A stretch of DNA of 64,000 bases from Verrucomicrobiia bacterium (lineage in GTDB: Bacteria > Verrucomicrobiota > Verrucomicrobiia > Opitutales > Cerasicoccaceae). Below, piece after piece: positions 43,201-51,605 of the stretch. The DNA lies in NCBI GenBank assembly GCA_030432235.1, contig JAUIHT010000006.1:248001-312000 (forward strand), written 5' to 3'. Under the pieces are notes generated by a model. The model ran no database searches and was not told the DNA's origin. It saw nothing but the letters and a program-made list of their open reading frames with translations. Every line of letters begins with the position of its first letter. The first letter of the stretch is position 1. The translations under genes and the position numbers were made by a program.

Positions 43201-44302
43201 GCGTCTGCCCAATTCACGCTATCGCTTCAGTGAAAGCCAAGACATCAGCACGGAGGATGTTCGGGATTTCGATATGAGTGCGGCCTATCTTGAAAACGCC
43301 GGCTCCTTTAATGTAAACTCAACATCGGTGGAAGCATGGAAGGCACTTCTCACCGCCTTCCGTGGTTTGCGCTTTCCCAATGATGACCGGACCGGTGACG
43401 CTATTACCAATGCCATGCCGGTTGCTTTCACTTTAGATCCAGTCGACGGTAATATCGAATTCACGTTCGAAGATAAGGACGATCAGGCCATAGGGGCCGC
43501 TCCCTCAGGCGTAGGTCGCGATTATACTAAGCTATTCACTGGTTTCCGCTATCTTACGGATGACATGATTGAAATGTTGGCAAAACGGATTGTGGATGAA
43601 ATCCGCCTGCGTGGCCCATTCTATTCGATGAGCGACTTTGCCAATCGGCGCTTGGTGTCACCAGACCGCTCCAACAACGAATGGTATACAGCTCGCACCA
43701 GTAACCAGTCTCCCGATGCCGGCTCCACCATCACTCACACCTACGGACTCAGTGCTTCTGGCTATGATCCCTTTGTTGGCATGGCCGGCATTAATGGTGC
43801 TTTGCAGCGAGCAATTAATCTTTCCGGTATCAACGGAGGCGTTAACTATCCCCACTCCTCCACGGACACTAATGATCGTACCTTCCGGCTCGAGCTCGAC
43901 GAAACAAAGTTTAATAACAAAACCAATATTCCCATGGAAATCCTGCCTCAAGTCGGCCATTATCTGGACACTGAGCATCTGGCAGGTGTGCCAATCGGAG
44001 AGGCTGGCTCCCTGCTTTCTCATGCCCCAGGCTTTGTCACCCAAGCCGATATCCTTTCCATGATTGGACCCGCGTTGACTGCCCGTGGGGACACCTTTCT
44101 AGTCCGCAGTTACGGCGATGCGGTAAACCCCCTCACCGGTGAAACCACCAGCCGAGCCTGGCTTGAGGCAGTTGTGCAACGCACTACCACGCCTGTTGAG
44201 CCCAGCGGAAGCACGGGGATTGACCGCTTTACACCCGCCGACGAGTTTGGCCGACGCTTCGTCATCGTTTCCATGCGCTGGTTATCCGAGGAAGAAATTT
44301 GA
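40226..44302 (+). CDS. Verru_Chthon cassette protein A-like giant pseudopilin
   Basis: 1358 aa from the ATG at 40226. A 23-residue basic leader ends SKRG|FALIVTLGLLAFVVLLIMSL, a prepilin-like transmembrane helix lacking the +5 Glu; it continues ATLTQIEIQTA...ARNNALLGLQIAVGELQKYAGPDQR, which matches the start of Verru_Chthon cassette protein A, a 1200-1500 aa family confined to Verrucomicrobia. The body has motifs met in that family (HYAYWVADESTKANI, VSLWNPYDVAL, RGPFYSMSDFANRR). The function is not known experimentally; assembly into a pseudopilus-like export machine is supposed. In complete cassettes it stands with pilin-like proteins B-D, which are missing here; only a small secreted partner follows. 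Confidence 0.78.
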   Translation: MCQIASIHDCYRSQSKLKANSKRGFALIVTLGLLAFVVLLIMSLATLTQIEIQTATKSAQLATARNNALLGLQIAVGELQKYAGPDQRATVPATTVYPEKDVTTATGELFDMYRDNAKTALRNTYLTPAERDLWETDIRDWWNTSNRNPYWTAVYDSSLRRDPQVGPHQYGEPKRNQLPVWLVSGNESLNFDPKTDTSYPDGYFTPDIDVATLATSADDVINIVDGAAPKAEESVDGLQGQVQVLRQPIQSASPHGGGHYAYWVADESTKANISVNDPYYNNSNPTSNEYRNRLQAPLRSGWEGIEGLDDASDAIAINSPLFEQAISKGQLSLIDPTLEEPIKSNFHHLTTHSKGLFTDTALGGLKKDLTTFLEGAGNSFSLNDTIADRNLYATNDPRFGANNSGFPVISSGTNLATWKQVKDWYDTTGSSGSMSVAPGHAPILANYRVFYAYTHENGIIQVHFLPCVSLWNPYDVALDNTTYELKWRHNFAVQQFGVVTEGMADPTPANYSDGTIVPNSGDGPQYLLHQLTGLDWYNQNSSGFKEFYTNWQSNELWTPEKDAKHPAHPSYTFAPFDRGKSLPDPSSPEATWVTYKFTTAFEPGQVKVFTIGKTQKVSASALHEGTDVVQLANGFDPDFPASYYFDIAQIVDPSGTGAATPDATHTMRIFALLHSVSTPNTMSMELFANGNSLWRNEFNGQPGNPVNGSVMKNTDMEAVSDDPSTWRIISDRLNWEGLPKGETTGNRSSPLNFLFHGILQPFALKQQYIYRSNLGFRMDNTSNYVRAFALYNISAPSMDLNKNLEGSRADYAGSNTDKYMVNQLMKAESLLTGTASVYPRWDNNQAEAAGSDTEGFALISWTKMDDLNNAGLTRIPFRKAHRTDADLLSLGQLQQANLSLLAWEPTYPVGNSEASPYVDRASIAGIESYPVGSAKSDSFGALPSYYREAGEMPNDSQNRQMDVSYLLNENLWDRYFLSSIPQSGPLVLDNTQRLPNSRYRFSESQDISTEDVRDFDMSAAYLENAGSFNVNSTSVEAWKALLTAFRGLRFPNDDRTGDAITNAMPVAFTLDPVDGNIEFTFEDKDDQAIGAAPSGVGRDYTKLFTGFRYLTDDMIEMLAKRIVDEIRLRGPFYSMSDFANRRLVSPDRSNNEWYTARTSNQSPDAGSTITHTYGLSASGYDPFVGMAGINGALQRAINLSGINGGVNYPHSSTDTNDRTFRLELDETKFNNKTNIPMEILPQVGHYLDTEHLAGVPIGEAGSLLSHAPGFVTQADILSMIGPALTARGDTFLVRSYGDAVNPLTGETTSRAWLEAVVQRTTTPVEPSGSTGIDRFTPADEFGRRFVIVSMRWLSEEEI

Positions 44303-44310
44303 GATATAGA

Positions 44311-45012
44311 ATGAAGTTAATCGCATATTCTCTATTTGCCTGTGCGCTGCTCGGTTATCTGTCAGCTGGTGCCGCCGAAATACCCGTGCGGAAAATCCAT
44401 GCCCTGACTTTGACCGACCAAAATCCAGAATTGTATTACCGTGACAGCAACGGCGAATACCAACGTTTTCATATAGGCAATATCCAACGAGGTCCGGAAT
44501 ACCTAGTACCAGCACTGAAGACATTACGTCTGTATATTCCGGGAGTCGACCAAGCTGGTAATTCCCTAATGAAGCCCGTGCTGGAGATTCCGATACCCAA
44601 AAGCGAAGGCATGCTGTTGCTGGTATTTTACTATGACGAATCCGGCCAAACACGCTATGAGCTTATACAGGACAATATCATCCGCTACCCCGCAGGCACT
44701 GTACGCTTCGTAAACCTTTCACCTGAAACAATATATTGCATCTTGGGAGAGGAACAAATCAAAGTGCCACCAGGCGAAGCTACTGATAAAGGCATTCTCA
44801 TCGACAATCCCCAGAGCTTTACCTTCACCTACGGATCCGTCCAGCTTGATGGTTCATTATACAAAGCACCGCTCAAAAAACTTCGGCTCCCCCACTCGGA
44901 CATGCGTCTGATGATACTTTTTTCCAGCCGGTATGAGCCCAACGGCGACCAAGCTCCAATTCTCAAGATCCGAGATGTTCGCATCTATGATCGCGTGACA
45001 CCGGAGTTCTAG
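44311..45012 (+). CDS. Small secreted protein partnered with the giant pseudopilin
   Basis: 233 aa from the ATG at 44311, 8 bp after the pseudopilin stop; a TTG 12 bp earlier overlaps that stop. Signal peptide about 1-22 (MKLIAYSLFACALLGYLSAGAA). The rest is beta-rich (HALTLTDQNPELYYRDSNGEYQRFHIGN, LLLVFYYDESGQTRYELIQDN, GTVRFVNLSPETIYCIL). No known catalytic motif. I cannot name the family; the operon position says it works with the pseudopilin, perhaps as a periplasmic partner. Confidence 0.75.
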   Translation: MKLIAYSLFACALLGYLSAGAAEIPVRKIHALTLTDQNPELYYRDSNGEYQRFHIGNIQRGPEYLVPALKTLRLYIPGVDQAGNSLMKPVLEIPIPKSEGMLLLVFYYDESGQTRYELIQDNIIRYPAGTVRFVNLSPETIYCILGEEQIKVPPGEATDKGILIDNPQSFTFTYGSVQLDGSLYKAPLKKLRLPHSDMRLMILFSSRYEPNGDQAPILKIRDVRIYDRVTPEF

Positions 45013-45107
45013 TTTTAGGTGAATCCAAGAGCATGGGCTCGCTGAATTTGTGCAACCTACAATATTAGCAATCTGAAACCCTTGAAAACGAAATACCGGG
45101 AAATACG

Positions 45108-46613
45108 TTAAGCGGGTGCGATTCGCGGCATAGGCAAAATATCTTTAGCCATCTCAGCTTGGATAAATGATTGTAGAAGCCGCATCTTTACCTGTGAAAA
45201 TGCCGGATCATTCCAACGATTATGCAGCTCGTTTGGATCCTCTTTTAAGTCGTATAGCTCACCGCAGTCGAAAGCCCGGTAAACAGTGACTTTGTACCGG
45301 TCATCTATGTAGGTTCTCAGTTCGGTCATTCCTGGTTCGTGGTTGTTCTCAACCAATGTGTGATGACGAATAGCCTCGCATTTCCCTACCCACACCGACG
45401 ACTGGTCTACCCCGCTCATAAAGCGCGGAACCTCGACACCTGCCAATTGAAGCATGGTAACTGGCAGATCGACCAAGCTCTGGAGCGCCGTAGTGCGTGC
45501 CCCAGCCTCCACATGACCTGGCCAGCGTACAATCATGGGAACTTTAACCCCATCCTCATAATGAAAAGGCCCCTTAGCAGTCAGACCATGCTGACCGAAA
45601 TAGTGACCGTGGTCAGAGGTAAAAACCACCAAAGTGTTATCTTCCAGACCAAGCGCTTTTAATTGGTCTAAAATTCGGCCTATGTGCTTATCAACACAAG
45701 AGACCATTCCATAATAAACGGCGATATCCTTCATCTGTTCAGTCTCATCATGGCAATGACTCCTCACGCCATGCATCCACTTGCCATGAATTCCATAAGC
45801 TTCTTGATCGGGATTGGGGTCTTCGGACATCCGGTGAAATGGCGACCCATCGATATGCTCTCCGGAACGTCGATGGGGAATCGATAGTTTCTCAGGATCG
45901 TACATGGTGTCCCAAGGCTCAGGCACAAGATAGGACGGGTGTGGATCGAAGAAGCTGGACCAGAGAAAGAATGGCTGCTCGCTGTCCCGATATTGCTTCA
46001 AATAATGATTCGTACGTTCCGCGATCCAAGTATTGTAGTGAAACTTTTCGGGTATATTCCAACGGTGACGCTGGGCTTGCTGTGTTCCTGTCGGCGTGCG
46101 AAAACAATCGCGCCAATCCGTGAAACCCTTTTCCTCCATCCACAAGGCGTAGTGTTGTCCGACTTGCGCCTCATCGGTGTGATTACGGGCGAGTTCAAAA
46201 TCATCAAATCCGTAGAACGGCCCTTCATATTTTTTCCAAAATTCCAGATCCTGTAGTATCGGATAGGCTTCTAGCGATGAATATTCTTCCGTGCTTTTAA
46301 TAGGCTGAAAGTGTGCCTTCCCAACCAACCCGGTTCGGTACCCCTGCTCATGCCACACACCGTTGATGTTCGGTCGATCCTCCATCAATTTTGTCCCCAG
46401 CGAATAGGCACCATGCTGGCTCGGCCATTGCCCCGTCAGAATACTCGCCCGAGTTGGGGTGCATGTCGGATTTGGGCAATAGGCACGCTCAAACACCATT
46501 CCCTCTCTCGCTAGTCGATCCAAGGTCGGCGTATGAATCTCAGGATTATCAACCCCCAGGGTGTTCCAATGCTGCTGATCTGTTGTAATGAGCAAGATAT
46601 TAGGACGATCTTC
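45108..46613 (-). CDS. Type I (formylglycine) sulfatase, no signal peptide (1)
   Basis: 501 aa from the ATG at 46613 (MEDRPNILLITTDQQ); the frame extends 12 codons upstream (MDMEIDAYSSI), where nothing suggests secretion. Metal ligands are in ITTDQQ; the modified Cys is Cys52 in CTPTRASILTG (Thr replaces the usual Ser, still a valid C-x-P-x-R). Other blocks are GLVGKAHF, SFFDPHPSY and VVFTSDHGHYFGQHGL. The end LYDLKEDPNELHN is typical of choline-sulfatase/iduronate-sulfatase-like enzymes. Cytoplasmic location is inferred. It would desulfate an imported sugar; it needs a formylglycine-generating enzyme encoded elsewhere. Lone minus-strand gene between the pseudopilin pair and the C25-like gene. 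Confidence 0.92.
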   Translation of the reverse strand, partial: EDRPNILLITTDQQHWNTLGVDNPEIHTPTLDRLAREGMVFERAYCPNPTCTPTRASILTGQWPSQHGAYSLGTKLMEDRPNINGVWHEQGYRTGLVGKAHFQPIKSTEEYSSLEAYPILQDLEFWKKYEGPFYGFDDFELARNHTDEAQVGQHYALWMEEKGFTDWRDCFRTPTGTQQAQRHRWNIPEKFHYNTWIAERTNHYLKQYRDSEQPFFLWSSFFDPHPSYLVPEPWDTMYDPEKLSIPHRRSGEHIDGSPFHRMSEDPNPDQEAYGIHGKWMHGVRSHCHDETEQMKDIAVYYGMVSCVDKHIGRILDQLKALGLEDNTLVVFTSDHGHYFGQHGLTAKGPFHYEDGVKVPMIVRWPGHVEAGARTTALQSLVDLPVTMLQLAGVEVPRFMSGVDQSSVWVGKCEAIRHHTLVENNHEPGMTELRTYIDDRYKVTVYRAFDCGELYDLKEDPNELHNRWNDPAFSQVKMRLLQSFIQAEMAKDILPMPRIAPA

Positions 46614-47061
46614 CATAATGCTTGAATAAGCATCTATTTCCATGTCCAAAAGTCTAATAAAATCTTATCCTTAGGCACATTTTTAATAGAATTATTAAAA
46701 ATAACATAAGCCTCTATAATTATCAAAAATCAAATTCTTATACAGCCATACTGGATGCTTCGCTTTTAAGCCTAAAACAAAAGTAATTCCTTAATCACCG
46801 ACTCCCCAAAAGCCCAAATTACCGAGCCATAAATATGCCAAATTGACGCATAACAGCTAGGATTCGGGCTCAATAAATGCATAAAACTCGACAATACCCA
46901 GAATGAATCCGGTCCCGAAAATGGCCAATTGCTAAAACCGGATGGCAAGCCAATCTATTAGCTCTATTGCCCCCAATACAGACCCCAGAAAGGGTTAATA
47001 ACATTTTCTACGAATAAACAGAAACATATCGCTTCATTGAGCGTATATCTTTGTTATAGTT
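46614..47061. other. AT-rich divergent intergenic region, 448 bp
   Basis: Between the sulfatase and the C25-like gene. It is notably A+T-rich with short A/T tracts near 46680-46740. Apart from the degenerate palindrome at 46905 it shows no repeat, RNA or coding signal. Confidence 0.5.
46905..46934 (+). promoter_or_regulatory. Degenerate GGGAC-palindrome operator, site 8
   Basis: GAATCCGGTCCC (46905-46916) keeps the right half and centre of the palindrome (9 of 12 positions) and is followed after exactly 12 nt by TTGCTA (46929-46934). It lies 145 bp before the C25-like gene. The sequence alone would be weak; the kept 12-nt spacing makes it worth listing. Confidence 0.4.
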
Positions 47062-50000
47062 ATGTCTTGTATAACCCTTATACGGAAACAACTTAAGCTT
47101 GCTTATGTAATATTAGCAGCGCATTTAGTTATCGTAAACTCATCCTCAGCCAAGGTAGAGCGCGCTCTCCGCGTTGAAGGCTCTATCGCAACGGATGGCA
47201 CCAGCGTTACGCTGCAATGGTGGCAAGAGGAACCCGATGGCCCGGGCAATGTCACAATCTCCAGGCGCCTACTTGGTCAAACAGGCTCCGACACTTGGCA
47301 GTTTTTGGCCGATGTTTCGGCCGGAACCTCAGTATATACCGATAGCTCTACGGCACCCGGGACGGCCTATGAATACCAAATACTTCGCCCCTACACACCC
47401 ATAAGCGGTGGAGATAACCTTGAAGGCGCCGGAGGCTATTGGGCAACTGGCGTTGAGGTTCCCGTAGTAGAAAACCGGGGAATTACTCTCCTTGTTGTCG
47501 ACGAGACCATGGCCCCTGGCCTGGATGCCGAACTAAAACGCCTACAGTCCGATTTAAGAGGCGATGGCTGGGAAGTGACCATGCACCTCGTCCCTCGACA
47601 TGGCTCCTATACCGATGGACAAGCGCTAGCCCTAAAGGAATGGATAAAAGCCGAGGTCGCTAAAAATCCATCGACCCAACACGCTCTACTCTTAATTGGT
47701 CGCGTACCGATTGTAAAATCGGGTGCCGACAACCCCGATGGCCATAATTTAGTCGCCCATCCCACGGACCTCTTTTATGCCGACATAGACGGCCACTGGA
47801 TCGATGACAACTATCGTAGCGGCAACGTGCCAGGCGATGGAATCTACGACCATACTTTCATACCATCCACCTCGCCCACTGCATACTACTGGATTCATGA
47901 CGGGACGAATCGCATAGAGTTGTGGGTTGGGCGTGTTGATTTTTCTACGATGACGGCAGATCCTCGAGACGAAGTAACTATGCTCCGAGATTACTTGAAT
48001 AAGGACCATGCCTATCGTCAGGTAACATTTCCACACCCAATTCGAGCGTACTGGGAAAAAATGGCCTTCGACGTAAGTGAGACTGAAAGATTTGGCGTGC
48101 TAAATATAAGTGGCCCGGAAAATACAACCCAAGGCGTCCATGAAGGTACCGGCCAGGAAGAGCCTGCATTATGGGGTGTCGATTTCGGACATGCCGACGG
48201 CAGCCTCTATCCAGATTACAACATCCAGGCAATCTTCACCATCAATTTCGGCAGCCATAAACAAGAATGGACCTTATATAATAATCCCATGAGAGCAATT
48301 ATCGCGCAGCGGTGGTATGTACTCACTTGCGGTTGGGGGGTGCGCCCCAATTGGTATATTCACCATATGGCCTTAGGGAACCCTATCGGATACAGCCATT
48401 TTCGTACGGTCAATAATGGGTACATCCCCGCTGCATCTGTCCCGGAATACACTGTCGTCGATGATTACGGAAATCAATATGCGAATGCAGTGTGGATAAG
48501 CCTAATGGGCGACCCCACCATACGCGCTTTCATACCTGAGCCTCCCACAGATTTTTATGCCATACAGAATGGCGGCTCCGTTGAATTGAGTTGGGTGCCC
48601 TCACCTGCCGATGGTATAACTGGCTACAGGCTTTATCGAGCAGACACGCCTTCATCTCCATTTATCGCCTTAAATTCCAATGAGCTCATCACTAGCACAA
48701 GCTATACGGATACCGACCCGACTAGCGAAGCCATCTATATGGTCCGGGCCCAGAGACTGGAAAACGTCCATGCCGGATCATTTTATAATCTAAGCCAGGC
48801 GGCCTTTGCAAAAGCGGGAAACACTCCTCCAGTACCAGGCAACCCATTGCTCGTCCTCCGCTCAGCCCGATCCTTGGAAATATCCCTGCCCGCAAACGAC
48901 GCCGATGGCGACCCGCTGCTTATCAGCCGTGCCTCCGAACCTTCACACGGCAAGGTGGAAGGTACAGGAGAACATGTTATCTATACTCCCGCACCAGACT
49001 TCCATGGCGAAGATTCTTTTCGATACAGTGTATGGGATGGGACGGCTTTGTCTATCGGGACAGTAACGATTACTGTACTCGAACCAAGCTTACCACCGGT
49101 TATAGAATCTTACCCCGACTATGTTTCAGGCCCTGGCGGCTCTACTTTGCGACTGAAAGTTGATTATCAGGGAGATTTCCCGATGTCCTTTCAATGGTTC
49201 AAAAACGGAACGCCATTGAGTGACGGCAATGGGACCCTGGGCGCAAATACGAACGAATTGACCCTGACCAGCCCCGACTCTGGCGATACCGGCTATTACT
49301 ACCTCAGCCTGGTGAATCCAGTCGGCGTAACCAATAATTCCAGTTCACCGATTGCTCTCGATGTCTATGATGAAACCCCCGCTCAAGCGCTGATTTTACA
49401 CTATAAATTCGATGAAGAAACGGGAACCCTTATCAATGATAGCTCTCCCTCGGGAAACAACCATGGCACCACGCTATCCAACGCCGTTTGGACAAGCGAT
49501 GGATACTATGAGGGAGCAATAGGCTCTGCAGACCTCAGCGGCTACTTTGCAGGGTTTTCCCCCGAAAACCAAGAAGACCTCAATTTTGACCCCCGGGGAG
49601 ACAGCTACACGTTTTCAATATGGGCCAGAACCACAACAACAAGTGGATTCCGCTCGATTTTCAACAAGACGCTCATCACTCCTCGTCATCGCCAATTCCA
49701 AATCTCGACAAACTCCAATCCCAATTCGCTCGAGTTTTACAATGGAAATGTTCGCGGCTACCTGGATACCACAACGATTGGGAATCCTCTAACTAATGGA
49801 GAATGGCACCATATCGCTGCCGTCAATGGCTACGACTTCGAAAGTCAAAGCTGGCTTAGCCAGCTCTATTACGATGGCGACCTTATCGCGGAATTTCAAA
49901 CCGGCGACGCCGGAAAAAATAACGAACCCATTCTCATCGGGAAAAGCGGTCCCTGGAATGGCCAGATGGATGATTTCCGTATTTATCGCAAAGCCTTAAG

Positions 50001-50460
50001 CTCACAAGAGATTGAGGAGCTATACCTCGGAACACAGCCGAAAAGTTACACCTACTCCGACTGGGCCGATGCCACAAACAACCATGGCTCCCCAAACGCA
50101 ATCGACCCCTTTACCGGCTTATCGAATCGTCTTCTCTATGCCCTGGACATCACAGCCCCTGATAATGGTGTAGCCTCCATGAAACCCCTATTAATGACCC
50201 ACTACGATGCAACGGGAGCACCATCCCTACATTACAATTTCAGGGCCAGAAAAAGGGCTGATGACCTTCGTGTGACTATCCAAACCAGTAATGACCTGGA
50301 ACAATGGATGCCTCTACTAATCGACGGAGAAACAGCACTGGAAAGCATTCTTGAAGCAGATCCAGACGGGGATGGTTCCGCTGTCCTCAAATCAGTCACC
50401 CTGCCCTTGGCGCCGAAAGACAGTCCCCAATTCCTGCGCCTCACTGCCGAACAACGCTGA
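47062..50460 (+). CDS. Secreted multidomain protein with C25 peptidase-like and LamG domains
   Basis: 1132 aa. Signal peptide about 1-30. Domains: FN3-like 33-110; a gingipain-like (C25) caspase-fold region about 140-490, with NFGSHKQEW (His399), YVLTCGWG (Cys423) and the family-typical SLMGDPTIR (480-488); FN3 495-585; a cadherin/Big_9-like domain about 595-685 (NDADGDPLLI...YTPAPDFHGEDSFRYSV); an Ig-like domain 690-775; LamG/concanavalin-like 785-1000 (LHYKFDEETGTLINDSS, GEWHHIAAVNG, GQMDDFRIYRKALSSQEIEELY). The His/Cys pair suits a cysteine peptidase, but the exact dyad is an inference. No C-terminal sorting signal is present. It may degrade or bind glycoprotein outside the cell. Preceded by degenerate palindrome site 8. 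Confidence 0.72.
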   Translation: MSCITLIRKQLKLAYVILAAHLVIVNSSSAKVERALRVEGSIATDGTSVTLQWWQEEPDGPGNVTISRRLLGQTGSDTWQFLADVSAGTSVYTDSSTAPGTAYEYQILRPYTPISGGDNLEGAGGYWATGVEVPVVENRGITLLVVDETMAPGLDAELKRLQSDLRGDGWEVTMHLVPRHGSYTDGQALALKEWIKAEVAKNPSTQHALLLIGRVPIVKSGADNPDGHNLVAHPTDLFYADIDGHWIDDNYRSGNVPGDGIYDHTFIPSTSPTAYYWIHDGTNRIELWVGRVDFSTMTADPRDEVTMLRDYLNKDHAYRQVTFPHPIRAYWEKMAFDVSETERFGVLNISGPENTTQGVHEGTGQEEPALWGVDFGHADGSLYPDYNIQAIFTINFGSHKQEWTLYNNPMRAIIAQRWYVLTCGWGVRPNWYIHHMALGNPIGYSHFRTVNNGYIPAASVPEYTVVDDYGNQYANAVWISLMGDPTIRAFIPEPPTDFYAIQNGGSVELSWVPSPADGITGYRLYRADTPSSPFIALNSNELITSTSYTDTDPTSEAIYMVRAQRLENVHAGSFYNLSQAAFAKAGNTPPVPGNPLLVLRSARSLEISLPANDADGDPLLISRASEPSHGKVEGTGEHVIYTPAPDFHGEDSFRYSVWDGTALSIGTVTITVLEPSLPPVIESYPDYVSGPGGSTLRLKVDYQGDFPMSFQWFKNGTPLSDGNGTLGANTNELTLTSPDSGDTGYYYLSLVNPVGVTNNSSSPIALDVYDETPAQALILHYKFDEETGTLINDSSPSGNNHGTTLSNAVWTSDGYYEGAIGSADLSGYFAGFSPENQEDLNFDPRGDSYTFSIWARTTTTSGFRSIFNKTLITPRHRQFQISTNSNPNSLEFYNGNVRGYLDTTTIGNPLTNGEWHHIAAVNGYDFESQSWLSQLYYDGDLIAEFQTGDAGKNNEPILIGKSGPWNGQMDDFRIYRKALSSQEIEELYLGTQPKSYTYSDWADATNNHGSPNAIDPFTGLSNRLLYALDITAPDNGVASMKPLLMTHYDATGAPSLHYNFRARKRADDLRVTIQTSNDLEQWMPLLIDGETALESILEADPDGDGSAVLKSVTLPLAPKDSPQFLRLTAEQR

Positions 50461-50582
50461 ATATAATAGATGCAGGACTTATTCTCATAAAATTATATTC
50501 GCCACATATATCCGTCTACCACCCTCCTGGAGTTGAACTGGAACTGAGCAAACAGCGGATTTGGTCAAAGAATCAAATACCT

Positions 50583-50612
50583 GGGACAGGTCCCAAATGC
50601 TCGTCTTTGACA
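50583..50612 (+). promoter_or_regulatory. GGGAC-palindrome operator with -35 box, site 9
   Basis: TGGGACAGGTCCCA (50582-50595), core 50583-50594, is followed after exactly 12 nt by a perfect TTGACA (50607-50612). The -10 is unclear (TGATGC at 17 nt). It lies 117 bp before the PEP-CTERM gene at 50712. Confidence 0.75.
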
Positions 50613-50711
50613 ATCTTTCTATATCTTCATGATGCTAATAAGCTATAACTGGCGTTAGGCAGTTCAAAACACCCCTAAAACATCGATTCAATAATCCCAA
50701 CATCTTCTAAT

Positions 50712-51512
50712 ATGTTAAAGTTCATTACACTATTAATATCTTTATCAGTGTCAGTTGCCTTAAATGCCCAGAATTTATTTACCGAAAATTGGGAATCAGA
50801 TTACTCTAACGGATCTCCCATCCAGGGAACCAATGATTGGACAGGCAACGCGAACGGCGGTAATATCGACGTAATTACAGTGCCATCCCAGCCGACCAAC
50901 GCCCCGGACCTCGGCTCATATTATGGGTACGGGGCGGGTTCCGGTGTCCAACCAGTTGTCATATCGAATCCGGCCAATCTCTCTGCAACAGGCAACTATA
51001 TATTGGAGTTCGATTACGGTGTTAATACGGAATGGGACTCCTTCTATGCTGGCTTCACCAGTAATCTTACCAATAATAATATTAATGGAAACATGATAGC
51101 CGGACTGCAAATATCCTCACCAAGTGGCGACATTTTCTTCGTTTCCAAATTGGGCGGTGGCGCAGGAGCAACGCTTGCAGTAGACGGCACAACATTGATA
51201 GGAGATTGGTATCGTTTCCGGGTAACCCTTGATAATGATGTTGATACCTACTCTGTGGCCTATAATGCATACGACAACTCCGGGCAACTGACGGAATGGA
51301 ACGATGCGGCCACAGATATTGCGGCGGGAAGTGCCAATATTTCCGGTATTGCTTTTGGTGGGCGTAGCACGGTCAACAATCAATTCATCGATAATATTAC
51401 CGTAGCAGCAATTCCTGAATCAGCTACGTTCGCCGTATGGCTTGCCCTCTCTACACTTGTCTACGTTGGCATGCGCCGGATCCGAAAGCCTGTGGCAGGG
51501 CTAATGGGATAG
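50712..51512 (+). CDS. PEP-CTERM protein, lectin-like body
   Basis: 266 aa. Signal peptide 1-19 (MLKFITLLISLSVSVALNA). The body reads NLFTENWESDYSNGSPIQGTNDWTGN and continues as a beta-sandwich (NYILEFDYGVNTEWDSFYAGF, DWYRFRVTLDNDVDTYSVAYNAYD, NQFIDNITVAA), similar in plan to concanavalin/LamG-type folds. The C-terminus is a sorting signal of the IPES type (IPESATFAVWLALSTLVYVG) with basic tail MRRIRK. Palindrome site 9 in front puts it in the same regulon as the PEP-CTERM protein at 37814. Last gene inside the repeat-bounded segment. Confidence 0.87.
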   Translation: MLKFITLLISLSVSVALNAQNLFTENWESDYSNGSPIQGTNDWTGNANGGNIDVITVPSQPTNAPDLGSYYGYGAGSGVQPVVISNPANLSATGNYILEFDYGVNTEWDSFYAGFTSNLTNNNINGNMIAGLQISSPSGDIFFVSKLGGGAGATLAVDGTTLIGDWYRFRVTLDNDVDTYSVAYNAYDNSGQLTEWNDAATDIAAGSANISGIAFGGRSTVNNQFIDNITVAAIPESATFAVWLALSTLVYVGMRRIRKPVAGLMG

Positions 51513-51605
51513 ATTTGCGAACCGATTCTCCGGGGACGATATCCACGCAGCTGTCCATTGGGGATGGCATTTCGAAGGTTGGATACCGTTAGATATTATT
51601 CACGG

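Noticed and set aside
37713-50594. Reading the GGGAC palindromes as REP elements or simple terminators
   Set aside because: Positions before genes and the constant 12-nt distance to a TTG hexamer do not fit; only the copy at 38957 has terminator-like length.
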